Source of the DNA: Caulobacteraceae bacterium UBA5005 | GTDB lineage: Bacteria; Pseudomonadota; Alphaproteobacteria; Caulobacterales; Caulobacteraceae | Assembly (NCBI GenBank): GCA_002398405.1 | Contig: DGYN01000024.1 | Coordinates: 511 to 28,873, forward strand | Direction: 5' to 3' | Length of the DNA stretch: 28,363 bases | Part shown: positions 1 to 7,246 of the stretch, piece after piece | How positions within the stretch are numbered: the first letter of the stretch is position 1 | How the letters are laid out: every line of letters begins with the position of its first letter | Notes under the pieces: model-generated | What the model was told of the DNA's origin: nothing | Databases searched by the model: none | What the model saw: only the letters and a program-made list of their open reading frames with translations | Position numbers and translations under genes: made by a program

Positions 1-248
1 CCTGGCTGACCGACAACGGCGCCTTCCACAGCTACAACATGAAGACGGTGGAAGAGCTTCGTCCCAACGGGCGGGGCATCGAATACAAGCTCACCGTCTA
101 TGATCCCGACGTGCTCGCCGAGCCGTGGGTCAAGGTGGCGGCGCTCAACAATGTCGGCGGCGTGCCCGGTCAGCCGGTGCCTTGCGTCGAAAAGAGCATC
201 GACGCCATGGTCGGGACCGACAGCTACCACCCGAACGCGCGCTGGTAG
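1..248 (+). CDS. C-terminal part of an unrecognised protein (5' end outside the window)
   Basis: The frame is open from the left edge (codons begin at base 3) to a TAG at 246-248, so only the last 81 residues are visible. They are soluble in character, with a strand-like stretch 'YKLTVYDPDVLAEPW' and a single Cys. The gene sits 28 bases before a pair of small membrane-protein genes on the same strand and is probably co-transcribed with them. I recall similar C-terminal sequence in proteobacterial proteins of unknown function encoded beside DUF6644 genes, but I cannot assign a role. An ATG at 39 exists, but the open frame continues upstream of it, so it is unlikely to be the true start. Confidence 0.6.
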   Translation, partial: WLTDNGAFHSYNMKTVEELRPNGRGIEYKLTVYDPDVLAEPWVKVAALNNVGGVPGQPVPCVEKSIDAMVGTDSYHPNARW

Positions 249-276
249 TTCCGGTCTTTAGGGGGATAGGCGTTTT

Positions 277-765
277 ATGGGCTTCCTGACCTGGTTGCAG
301 GAAACTGAGTTCGTTCAGTTCCTGGGCTACGATCCCTACGCCTATCCCATCATGCTCTGCTTCCACGCCGTCGGCATGGCGGTGGTGGTCGGCATCGTCT
401 GGATGATGAGCCTTAGGGTCTTGGGGTATCCCAGAGGCCTGTCCCTCGACGCCTTTGCGCGGCTTTCGACCATCGCCTTCTACGGCTTCATGGTGAACTT
501 CATCTCAGGGCTGATGATCTTTTCCACCGAGGCCACGCGGATCATCGATAACCGCGAATTCCTGATCAAGATGGGGTCCATCGTGGTGGGCCTGATCACC
601 GTCTGGTACATGTCCCGCTCCCTGCGCCTCCTCCGCGCCGCCGGTCAGGAGACCTTCCCGGTCCCGGTTAAGGTCATAGCCGTGATCTCTTCGCTCGCCT
701 GGCTTATCGCCATCCTGGCCGGGCGGTACATCGCCTACACCATCAAGCCCCCGTTCGCCGTATGA
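277..765 (+). CDS. Four-helix inner-membrane protein, DUF6644-like (first of tandem pair)
   Basis: This 162-residue protein has four hydrophobic segments, at roughly residues 22-45, 63-85, 98-118 and 133-152. There is no cleavable signal peptide. The middle holds 'FYGFMVNFISG' followed by a conserved-looking 'FLIKMG'. The same pattern (NxISG followed by F..KMG) recurs in the next gene, so the two are paralogues. The start is the ATG at 277, preceded by a purine-rich GGGGGAT about ten bases upstream. The stop overlaps the start of the next gene (ATGA at 762-765), indicating translational coupling. The family is a small uncharacterised integral-membrane family; I assign DUF6644 from memory of the pattern and no function is known to me. 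Confidence 0.7.
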   Translation: MGFLTWLQETEFVQFLGYDPYAYPIMLCFHAVGMAVVVGIVWMMSLRVLGYPRGLSLDAFARLSTIAFYGFMVNFISGLMIFSTEATRIIDNREFLIKMGSIVVGLITVWYMSRSLRLLRAAGQETFPVPVKVIAVISSLAWLIAILAGRYIAYTIKPPFAV

Positions 766-1256
766 CTGACCTCACCGAAGCTCTGCGGTCATCCTTTGTC
801 GGCGTCTTCATGCGCGACAATCCGGATCTGTTCCCGGCGATGGAGATGGCCCATTTCGTCGGCCTTTCGATCTTGATGGGCGCGATGATCGTCATCGACC
901 TGCGCATCCTCGGGGCCTTAACCAATGTCTCCTACCGGGCCTCGTTCAAGCTGATCCCGGTGGCGATCGCCGGATTTCTGATCAACCTGATCTCCGGCGT
1001 CGCCTTCATCTGCACCAATCCCGCCCTCTACCTGACCAACTGGGCCTTCTGGCTGAAAATGGGGCTGGTGGTGCTGGGCGGCCTCAACGCCCTGTGGTTC
1101 ACCTTCGCCGAGCACGGCAAGCTCTCAGCCCTTCCCGACGACGCCAGAGCGCCCGCCGTGGCCCGGTTCATGGCCTTTGCTTCGCTGCTGTTCTGGGTGC
1201 TGGTCCTGCTGCTCGGCCGTCTGCTGCCGACCTTCGCGAGCGTCGCCGGCGGCTGA
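762..1256 (+). CDS. Four-helix inner-membrane protein, DUF6644-like (second of tandem pair)
   Basis: A 164-residue integral-membrane protein with hydrophobic segments near residues 27-50, 65-87, 97-116 and 137-158. It shares its layout with the preceding protein: 'GFLINLISG' in place of 'GFMVNFISG', then a 'FWLKMG' motif before the third helix. The start ATG overlaps the previous stop by four bases, so the two are probably made together and may form a heteromer (inference). Nothing resembling a catalytic motif, haem ligand cluster or metal site is obvious. The next gene starts 57 bases downstream with its own ribosome-binding site and belongs to a different, conserved block. Confidence 0.7.
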   Translation: MTDLTEALRSSFVGVFMRDNPDLFPAMEMAHFVGLSILMGAMIVIDLRILGALTNVSYRASFKLIPVAIAGFLINLISGVAFICTNPALYLTNWAFWLKMGLVVLGGLNALWFTFAEHGKLSALPDDARAPAVARFMAFASLLFWVLVLLLGRLLPTFASVAGG

Positions 1257-1312
1257 CCTGGCTTTGCATCGCCGCCAGGGCGCTCTACATAGCCCATGGA
1301 CGGAGGCGCGCT

Positions 1313-1927
1313 TTGACCAACCATCTGCACAAGGGGGACCTCCCCGACGGCCTGGATCTTGGCCCGGTGGTGGCCATCGACTCGGAGACCATGGGCCTTA
1401 GGCTCGGCCGCGACCCGTTGTGCGTGGTGCAGCTCTCGTCCGGCGACGGCGACGCCCACGTGGTTCAGCTGAACCGCCCCGACTACGCCTGCCCCAACCT
1501 CAAGCGACTGCTGCGCGACCGGGGCGTGCTCAAACTCTTCCACTTCGGGCGCTTCGACATCGCCATGTTCCTCCTGCACCTGGGGGTCATCACCGCGCCG
1601 GTCTACTGCACCAAAATCGCGTCTAAGCTGGTCCGCACCTACACCGACCGCCATGGCCTGAAGGACGTCACCCGGGAACTCCTCGGCATCGATATCTCCA
1701 AGGCCCAGCAGTCGAGCGACTGGGGCGCCGCGGAGCTTTCGCCTGAACAGATCGCCTACGCCGCCTCCGACGTCCTCAATCTCCACGCCCTGCGCGAAAA
1801 GCTCGACCTCATGCTGGAGCGCGAGGGCCGCGCCGATCTCGCCGCCGCCTGTTTCGAATTCCTGCCGACCCGCGCCCGCCTCGACCTCGCGGGCTGGGAA
1901 GAGGCCGACATCTTCGCCCACAGCTGA
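1313..1927 (+). CDS. rnd: RNase D-type 3'-5' exonuclease (DEDDy family)
   Basis: The 204-residue product is a 3'-5' exonuclease domain of the DnaQ/RNase D superfamily. The metal ligands are visible: motif I 'AIDSE' (Asp23, Glu25), motif II around 'HFGRFDIAM' and motif III 'YAASDVLNLH', the YxxxD form that defines DEDDy enzymes. It is far shorter than E. coli RNase D (about 375 residues) and lacks the HRDC domains, as is usual for the short alphaproteobacterial form. I chose the TTG at 1313 because ACGGAGG lies seven bases upstream (1300-1306) and the domain begins just after it; the longer open frame reaching back to 1094 overlaps the previous gene. The protein probably trims structured RNA 3' ends in the cytoplasm. 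The stop is nine bases from lptC, whose ribosome-binding site overlaps it. Confidence 0.85.
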   Translation: MTNHLHKGDLPDGLDLGPVVAIDSETMGLRLGRDPLCVVQLSSGDGDAHVVQLNRPDYACPNLKRLLRDRGVLKLFHFGRFDIAMFLLHLGVITAPVYCTKIASKLVRTYTDRHGLKDVTRELLGIDISKAQQSSDWGAAELSPEQIAYAASDVLNLHALREKLDLMLEREGRADLAAACFEFLPTRARLDLAGWEEADIFAHS

Positions 1928-1935
1928 GGCCCGTC

Positions 1936-2556
1936 ATGGACGCAGGCCTGCCGTCCCATCTGCCCCCCGCTCGCAGAGCCGTGATCGAGGCCTGCCGCCG
2001 CCGCTCGATGGTGGTCGGGTTCTGGCGCAAGGCATTGCCGGCCTCGATCCTCGCCATACTGGTCGCCCTGGCCGGCTGGGTGATCGCCCGCGGACTGATG
2101 CCCCAGGCCCCTGCGGGTCCCGCCGAGATCGCCGATATCCAGATGCTGAACTGGAAGTTCTTCGGCCGCGACGACAATGACCGCGCCTTCCTGATGGCCG
2201 CCAAGCGGGCCCTGCGCGATGCGCGGGAAGAGGGCAAGATTTCCCTCACCGACCCCACCTTCAACCTCGGCGCCGGCAAGGTGCGCGCCAACCAGGGGAT
2301 CTATGTGGACGGCTCCACCGACCTGATCCTTCGGGGCGATGTGGTCATCGTCGACGGCGACGGCGGGACGATCCGCACCCAGGAAGCCTTGATCGACACC
2401 AAGACCGGCGTCATCACCGACCGCAGCGCGCCGGGCCGCGGCGGCATCCAGATCGATAACAACATGGGCAAGATCACCGCGGATGATTATGTGATCGCCA
2501 AGAACGGGGCGGTGACCTTCAAGGGGCGCGTCAGGGGGACGATCAACCCGAAATGA
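1936..2556 (+). CDS. lptC: LptC, inner-membrane anchor of the LPS transport bridge
   Basis: LptC passes lipopolysaccharide from the LptBFG ABC transporter to periplasmic LptA. This 206-residue protein has a cytoplasmic N-terminus of about 33 residues rich in Arg, one transmembrane helix (about 34-53) and a periplasmic beta-jellyroll region with 'DLILRGDVVIVDGDGG' and 'GKITADDYVIAKNG', typical of the LptC/OstA fold. The cytoplasmic N-terminus is longer than in E. coli LptC (191 residues overall), as is common in Alphaproteobacteria. GAGG at the rnd stop codon serves as the ribosome-binding site. The stop overlaps the lptA start (ATGA at 2553). Order lptC-lptA-lptB confirms the assignment. Confidence 0.88.
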   Translation: MDAGLPSHLPPARRAVIEACRRRSMVVGFWRKALPASILAILVALAGWVIARGLMPQAPAGPAEIADIQMLNWKFFGRDDNDRAFLMAAKRALRDAREEGKISLTDPTFNLGAGKVRANQGIYVDGSTDLILRGDVVIVDGDGGTIRTQEALIDTKTGVITDRSAPGRGGIQIDNNMGKITADDYVIAKNGAVTFKGRVRGTINPK

Positions 2557-3065
2557 GAAACGCCATGCAGAAAGCCATCGTGATCGCCACCGCCGCCCTC
2601 CTCGGCGCCGCCGCTGTGGTCCCGGCCGTCGCCCAGCAGCTGCCGTACAAGATCGACCCCAACGCCCCTCTGGACGTCAAGGCGGACGGCGGCGGCGGCT
2701 ATGATCCGGTGGCCTGCACCACAAAACTGGAGGAGCGGGTCGAACTCACCCAGGACAAGACCCGCCTGCGCGGCCGCTCAGTCACCGCCTATCACGCCAA
2801 GGTCCGGGGCGAATGCGGCGATATTGAGCGCATCGAAGCCCGGGGCGATGTCTTCTATGTCACGCCCGATCAGAGCATCCGCGCCGATGTCGCCGTCTAT
2901 GACATGACCAAGGAACTTGCCACCTTCACCGGCAATGTCGTGGCCATGCGCGGCAATGACGTCACCACCTCCGAAAGCCTGGTGGTGCGCCTTGATTCCG
3001 ACGCCGCCGAGCTCAAGGGCAAGGTGCGCGGCGTGATCTTCCCGAAAGGCTCCGCCAAGAAGTGA
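2553..3065 (+). CDS. lptA: LptA, periplasmic LPS-transport protein
   Basis: LptA polymerises into the hydrophobic groove that carries LPS across the periplasm. The 170-residue precursor starts with a Sec signal peptide (residues 1 to about 27, ending 'VVPAVAQQ'). An OstA/LptA-type beta-jellyroll follows, with 'YHAKVRGECGDIERIEARGDVFYVTPDQSIRAD' spread over residues 80-113 and the repeated 'TFTGNVVAMRGNDVTTSESLVV' pattern near 128-149. The ATG at 2553 overlaps the lptC stop; an alternative ATG at 2565 would give a shorter signal peptide. Two Cys (in 'ACTTK' and 'GECGD') could form a disulfide. The lptB start overlaps the stop by four bases, so lptC-lptA-lptB is a tightly coupled unit. Confidence 0.88.
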   Translation: MRNAMQKAIVIATAALLGAAAVVPAVAQQLPYKIDPNAPLDVKADGGGGYDPVACTTKLEERVELTQDKTRLRGRSVTAYHAKVRGECGDIERIEARGDVFYVTPDQSIRADVAVYDMTKELATFTGNVVAMRGNDVTTSESLVVRLDSDAAELKGKVRGVIFPKGSAKK

Positions 3066-3805
3066 GCGTCGAGACCGCCCCTTCCGGAGAGGGCCTCAAG
3101 GTCCTGCACCTCGGCAAGGCCTTCAAGGGCCGCACCGTCGTCAAGGACGTGTCCCTGCATCTTGGCCGGGGCGAGGTCGCGGGCCTGCTGGGCCCCAACG
3201 GCGCGGGCAAGACCACCTGCTTCTATATGATCACCGGCCTGATCCCCGCCGATCAGGGCGCCATCTATCTGGACGGCCTCGACATCACCCGCCAGCCGAT
3301 GTTCCAGCGCGCCCGCATGGGCCTGGGGTACCTGCCGCAGGAAACCTCCATCTTCCGCGGCATGAGCGTCGCCGAAAACGTCATGGCCGTCGTCGAGCTG
3401 CGCGAAAAGAACGACCGGGCGGCCAAGGCCAAGGTCGCTGAGCTCCTGGAAGAACTGCACATCTCCCATTTGAAGGACGCCCCAGCCGGCTCCCTCTCGG
3501 GCGGGGAACGCCGCCGGGTCGAGATCGCCCGCGCGCTCGCCTCCGACCCCGCCTTCATGCTGCTGGACGAGCCCTTCGCCGGCATCGACCCCCTGGCCAT
3601 TTCCGACATCCGCGAGGTCATCAACTACCTCAAGGGCCGGGGCCTGGGCGTCCTCATCACCGACCACAACGTCCGCGAGACGCTGGGCATCATCGACCGC
3701 GCGGCCATCATCCACGGCGGCGAGTTGCTGTTCGAGGGAAGCCCTGAGGAGATCCTCGCCAATCCGGACGTCCGCCGAGTCTATCTGGGCGACCGGTTCG
3801 ACTAG
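3062..3805 (+). CDS. lptB: LptB, cytoplasmic ATPase of the LPS exporter
   Basis: A 247-residue ABC ATPase that powers LPS extraction by LptFG. Visible motifs are Walker A 'GPNGAGKTT' (residues 44-52), the Q-loop Gln93 in 'YLPQE', signature 'LSGGE' (145-149), Walker B 'FMLLDE' with catalytic Glu170, and switch His202 in 'ITDHNVRE'. 'DHNVRETL' is characteristic of LptB. The start is a GTG overlapping the lptA stop (GTGA). LptF and LptG are not in this window, as expected since they are usually encoded elsewhere. In many Alphaproteobacteria rpoN follows directly; here two unrelated genes intervene. The product should be essential. Confidence 0.93.
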   Translation: MSVETAPSGEGLKVLHLGKAFKGRTVVKDVSLHLGRGEVAGLLGPNGAGKTTCFYMITGLIPADQGAIYLDGLDITRQPMFQRARMGLGYLPQETSIFRGMSVAENVMAVVELREKNDRAAKAKVAELLEELHISHLKDAPAGSLSGGERRRVEIARALASDPAFMLLDEPFAGIDPLAISDIREVINYLKGRGLGVLITDHNVRETLGIIDRAAIIHGGELLFEGSPEEILANPDVRRVYLGDRFD

Positions 3806-3813
3806 GACAAACC

Positions 3814-4149
3814 CTAGCGGAAGAAGCTTCGAAGCTCCTTGCCCAGCTGCCGGCCAAGGGCGTGCACGGACGAATGCCCCGCCTTGCCAAGGGCCGAGCC
3901 GATGGCCCGGCGGCTTGGGCCAAAAGCTATGAGCCCAATCCCGGCCCCGATCGCCAGCGCGGTCAGGGCATAGGGCAGCGGCCTGGTCTTGACCGCCGTT
4001 TGCGCCCGCATTGACGCGGTGACGAGCTTGTCGGCGGCCAGGGCGGCGGCCCCGGCCTGCGGGCGGATCGCGCGCGGCGCCCGGTCGGCCAGGAGGTCGA
4101 TACGGGACCGGTTTTTCCGCTGCGGCGTCGGATAGGCGGCGAGTTCCAT
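3814..4149 (-). CDS. Small single-pass membrane protein, unrecognised (DUF883/YqjD-like layout)
   Basis: An 111-residue product read on the minus strand against all its neighbours. It has a basic, Arg/Lys-rich N-terminal half, a helix 'LVTASMRAQTAVKTRPLPY' and one glycine-rich transmembrane segment 'ALTALAIGAGIGLIAF' near residues 66-82. A basic amphipathic tail ending 'LGKELRSFFR' follows. This layout resembles membrane-anchored DUF883/YqjD/ElaB-type proteins, but the match is by layout only. The start ATG at 4149 has GGAGGG five bases upstream; an earlier ATG at 4170 lacks one. It is convergent with lptB, whose stop lies nine bases from its own, and divergent from the spermidine-synthase-like gene. 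Confidence 0.6.
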   Translation of the reverse strand: MELAAYPTPQRKNRSRIDLLADRAPRAIRPQAGAAALAADKLVTASMRAQTAVKTRPLPYALTALAIGAGIGLIAFGPSRRAIGSALGKAGHSSVHALGRQLGKELRSFFR

Positions 4150-4218
4150 GATTCCCTCCAGTCGTTTCACCGATCAAACGCATGCGGGCGCGGAGCGATC
4201 CCGCTAAAGGTGGCCGCC

Positions 4219-4890
4219 ATGACGCCCTGGATCCTCCTCGACACGGCGACCGTCCCCGGCGGCGGGGGAGAGCTGCGCCTGATGCGCCGGGGCGACGAAT
4301 ATTCGATCATGGCCGGCCCCATCACCCTGATGAACAGCCGCCTCCATGGCTCGGAGGAATCCCTCGCCGCCCTGACGCTGGCCAGGATCGCGAATCGCAA
4401 GGCCCCCCGTCTCCTGATCGGCGGCCTTGGCATGGGCTTCACCCTGCGCGCGGCCCTGGCCATCGCGCCCAAGGATGCGCGGATCGTCGTCGCCGAACTC
4501 CTCCCCGCCGTGGTCGAGTGGGCCAAGGGCCCCATGGCCCCTGTCTTCGGCGACTGTCTGGACGATCCTAGGGTCCAGGTCGCCGTCGAAGACGTCAGCG
4601 CCTCGATCGGGAAGGGTCCCTATGACGCCATCCTGCTTGATGTCGACAACGGCCCCGAAGGCCTTACCCGAGCGGCCAACGACGCCCTCTACGACGCCTC
4701 AGGTCTCGCCCGCGCCAAAGCCGCCTTGACCCCCAGCGGGGTCCTTTCCGTCTGGTCCTCGGCGCCCCATGCAGGGTTTACCAAGCGCCTGGCCGCGGCC
4801 GGGTTCAGGGTCGAGGAGGCGCGCGTCCCGGCCCGCCGCGGGGGAGGGCGGGGCGCTAAGCACGTGATCTGGCTGGCGGTAGCGGGTTGA
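4219..4890 (+). CDS. Spermidine-synthase-like Rossmann methyltransferase-fold protein
   Basis: A 223-residue cytoplasmic protein with a SAM/dcSAM-type Rossmann fold: glycine-rich 'LLIGGLGMGFTLRAAL' (residues 65-80), an acidic strand end 'VVAELLPAVVEW' (Glu93), and 'YDAILLDVDNGPEG' corresponding to the catalytic-loop Asp region of polyamine synthases. It is shorter than true SpeE (about 280 residues) and lacks an obvious N-terminal beta domain, so it is a member of the broad spermidine-synthase-like superfamily whose substrate is unknown. ATG 4219 is preferred over the in-frame GTG at 4210 because AAAGG (4206-4210) is correctly spaced. About 96 bases separate it from rpoN. Confidence 0.7.
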   Translation: MTPWILLDTATVPGGGGELRLMRRGDEYSIMAGPITLMNSRLHGSEESLAALTLARIANRKAPRLLIGGLGMGFTLRAALAIAPKDARIVVAELLPAVVEWAKGPMAPVFGDCLDDPRVQVAVEDVSASIGKGPYDAILLDVDNGPEGLTRAANDALYDASGLARAKAALTPSGVLSVWSSAPHAGFTKRLAAAGFRVEEARVPARRGGGRGAKHVIWLAVAG

Positions 4891-4986
4891 GGCCTGCGGC
4901 GAACTTTCGCGGCGCCATTAACTAATCAGTCGGGCTCTTAGGGTTAAGCCTCAAAGCAAGAACCACGCCAACCAGGGGCACGCTTA

Positions 4987-6513
4987 GTGGCGCTCGGCCA
5001 AAGATTGGAGATTCGGCAGGGGCAGGGGCTCGTCATCACGCCCCAGCTGCAGCAGGCGATCAAGCTCCTGCAGCTCTCCAATATCGAGCTTGAGGCCTTC
5101 GTCGAGGAGGAACTCGAGAAGAACCCCCTGCTCTCCCGCGACGACCGTGACACGACCGCAGAGCCCGAAATCGCCGAACAGGCCGCCGCCTCCGACGACT
5201 TCGACGTCGACCACGTTTCCGAACACCACGCCGCCTCCGACATGGACGCCCGGCACGACGATCTCTACGACGGCGCCTCCCCCGGCGACCGCGCGACCGG
5301 GGACGCCGGCGAAGCCGCCCAGGAAGCTTTCCAGGCCGGCGGCGATATCGACTGGTCCAGGGCCGGCGGCTCCGGCGGCTCCTTCGAGACCGACGGCGAG
5401 GGTTTCGAAGACCGGCTGGTCGCCGAAAAGACCTTGGCCGACCACCTCAACGACCAGCTTGCCGTCGCGGGCCTCTCAGACACCGACCGCGCCATCGCCA
5501 CGGTGCTGATCGATTCGGTCGACGAGGGCGGCTATCTGCGCGCCGACCTGATGGAACTGGCCGAACGTCTCGGCTGCGAACCGGAACTGATCGAACAGGT
5601 GCTCACCGTCCTGCAGGGCTTCGAACCCACCGGCGTCTTCGCCCGCGACGTCCCCGAATGCCTGGCGCTGCAGCTGAAGGAACGCGACCGCTACGATCCG
5701 GCCATGGAAGCCCTGGTCCAGAACCTCGAACTCCTCGCCCGCCGCGACATGGCGTCCTTGAAGCGCGCCTGCGCCGTCGACGACGAGGACCTGCGCGACA
5801 TGATCGCCGAGCTGAAGGGCCTCACGCCGCGCCCCGGCGCCTGCTTTGGCGGCGAGCCGTCGCAACCAATCACCGCCGATGTCTTCATCCGCGAGGGTTC
5901 GAACGGCCTGTGGCACGTCGAGCTCAACACCGACACCCTGCCGCGCCTCCTGGTCGATCAGCGCTATCACGCCCAGGTTTCCGGCGGCGTGCGCAACGAC
6001 GCCGAAAAGGTCTTCGTCTCAGAGTGCCTGGCCCAGGCCAACTGGCTGATCCGCAGCCTCGACCAGCGCGCCAAGACGGTGCTCAAGGTCGCCAGCGAAA
6101 TCGTCCGCCAGCAGGACATGTTCCTGGCCTATGGCATCGAGCACCTGCGGCCGCTTAATCTCAAGACCGTCGCCGACGCCATCGGCATGCATGAATCGAC
6201 GGTCAGCAGGGTCACCTCCAACAAATATCTCAACACTCCCCGCGGCCTTTTCGAGATGAAATTCTTCTTCACCGCCTCGATTGCGTCCAGTTCCGGCGGC
6301 GAGGCCCACTCCGCCGAGAGCGTGCGTCACAAGATCAAGGGCCTCATCGACGCCGAACGGGAGGCCGAAGCCGTGCTCTCCGACGACGCCATCGTCGACA
6401 TCCTCAAGGAGGCCGGCGTCGACATCGCCAGACGCACTGTCGCCAAATATCGCGAGGCCATGCGCATCCCATCTTCGGTGGAACGGCGGCGGCTGTTGAA
6501 ACAAGTCGGCTGA
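4987..6513 (+). CDS. rpoN: RNA polymerase sigma-54 factor RpoN
   Basis: Sigma-54 directs RNA polymerase to -24/-12 promoters activated by AAA+ enhancer-binding proteins. The 508-residue protein shows the family order. Region I (1-50) is Gln/Leu-rich with 'ITPQLQQAIKLLQLSN' and 'EEELEKNPLL'. An acidic region II covers about 51-140, followed by a core-binding domain. A helix-turn-helix lies around 'TVADAIGMHESTVSRVTSNKYL', and the RpoN box 'ARRTVAKYRE' is at 481-490. The length is normal for Alphaproteobacteria. The start is GTG 4987, with AGGGG about nine bases upstream. Its position upstream of hpf and ptsN is the classic rpoN locus, although an exoD-family gene is inserted after it. Confidence 0.95.
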   Translation: MALGQRLEIRQGQGLVITPQLQQAIKLLQLSNIELEAFVEEELEKNPLLSRDDRDTTAEPEIAEQAAASDDFDVDHVSEHHAASDMDARHDDLYDGASPGDRATGDAGEAAQEAFQAGGDIDWSRAGGSGGSFETDGEGFEDRLVAEKTLADHLNDQLAVAGLSDTDRAIATVLIDSVDEGGYLRADLMELAERLGCEPELIEQVLTVLQGFEPTGVFARDVPECLALQLKERDRYDPAMEALVQNLELLARRDMASLKRACAVDDEDLRDMIAELKGLTPRPGACFGGEPSQPITADVFIREGSNGLWHVELNTDTLPRLLVDQRYHAQVSGGVRNDAEKVFVSECLAQANWLIRSLDQRAKTVLKVASEIVRQQDMFLAYGIEHLRPLNLKTVADAIGMHESTVSRVTSNKYLNTPRGLFEMKFFFTASIASSSGGEAHSAESVRHKIKGLIDAEREAEAVLSDDAIVDILKEAGVDIARRTVAKYREAMRIPSSVERRRLLKQVG

Positions 6514-6562
6514 TCAGCCATTTCAGGGTCTTAGATTCGTAGGACCTCTCCCCAGGAGCCTA

Positions 6563-7195
6563 ATGGACCCCGCCTCCCAGCGTAGCGATACGCGTGAGCC
6601 CCTGTCGGTGACACTGCGCACGCTGTGCGAGGCGAGCGACGACGACGCCCTGACCGTGGGCGAGATCGTGCTGCTGTTCGGCCGCCGGGCCTTCGGGGCG
6701 TTGATGTTCATCTTCGCCATCCCCAACACCCTGCCCCTGCCGCCCGGCTCGTCCTCGATCCTGGGCCTGCCGCTGGTGCTGCTTGCTCCGCAGGTGGCCC
6801 TTGGCTTTCGCCGGCCCTGGCTGCCGAGGTTCGTCTACAACCGCCAGGTCAAATCCAGCGACCTGCAGAAACTGATCAGTCCCCTGATCCCCAGGCTCGA
6901 GGCCATCGAGAAGATCTCGCGGCCGCGCCTTTCCTGGCTGTTCGGTCCGATCGGCGACCGCATCATCGGAGTGGTCTGCACCCTTCTGGCCATCGTCCTC
7001 ATCTTTCCGATTCCGCTTGGCAATCTCGCCCCGGCCCTCTGCATCGGGGCCCTCTCCCTGGGCCTGTTCCAGCGCGACGGCATCATCGCCCTGGTGGGCT
7101 ATGCCGTGTTCGGGGTCAGCGTCGGTCTCCTGGTCGTCACGGCGGGCGCGGTCAGCATGGCGGTGCAAAAGATCATCACAATGTTGGGTTTCTAA
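6563..7195 (+). CDS. exoD: ExoD-family inner-membrane protein
   Basis: A 210-residue integral-membrane protein of the ExoD family, named for a Sinorhizobium locus affecting exopolysaccharide production and alkali tolerance; its biochemical role is not established. Family features visible are 'LFGRRAFGALMFIFAIPNTLPLPPGSSSILG' distributed over residues 34-64, the polar 'RPWLPRFVYNRQV' loop, and 'IFPIPLGNLAPALCIGALSLGLFQRDG' near 140-166. The latter repeats the P-rich hairpin in the second half. The ATG at 6563 has CAGGAG five bases upstream. It lies between rpoN and hpf, where Alphaproteobacteria usually have nothing or a short spacer, and is followed by a possible promoter for hpf. Confidence 0.82.
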   Translation: MDPASQRSDTREPLSVTLRTLCEASDDDALTVGEIVLLFGRRAFGALMFIFAIPNTLPLPPGSSSILGLPLVLLAPQVALGFRRPWLPRFVYNRQVKSSDLQKLISPLIPRLEAIEKISRPRLSWLFGPIGDRIIGVVCTLLAIVLIFPIPLGNLAPALCIGALSLGLFQRDGIIALVGYAVFGVSVGLLVVTAGAVSMAVQKIITMLGF

Positions 7196-7211
7196 AATCC
7201 CGGCTCTTCGC

Positions 7212-7240
7212 TTGACAGCGCCCCCTGGCGGGCGTCGACT
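7212..7240 (+). promoter_or_regulatory. Possible sigma-70-type promoter for hpf
   Basis: A perfect TTGACA (7212-7217) is followed after 17 bases by TCGACT (7235-7240), a poor -10 element. If real, transcription would begin around base 7247, the A of the hpf ATG, giving a leaderless message. The only upstream purine-rich run (GGCGGG, 7228-7233) is 13 bases from the ATG, too far for a standard ribosome-binding site. The -10 weakness keeps confidence low. Confidence 0.3.
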
Positions 7241-7246
7241 GTGGTT

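Noticed and set aside
1028..1921. 297-codon open frame on the minus strand opposite the RNase D gene
   Set aside because: The composition is Gly/Val/Glu/Asp-rich, typical of antisense translation of high-GC genes, and the opposite strand encodes a clear DEDDy exonuclease.
2897..4183. 428-codon open frame on the minus strand opposite lptA/lptB
   Set aside because: It is antisense to lptB, whose motifs are unmistakable. Long antisense frames are expected at this GC content, and the translation has no recognisable domain.
4920..4960. TTAA-containing sequences before rpoN resembling CtrA boxes
   Set aside because: TTAACTAATCAG and GGGTTAAGCC do not give the TTAA-N7-TTAA spacing, so a CtrA site cannot be supported.
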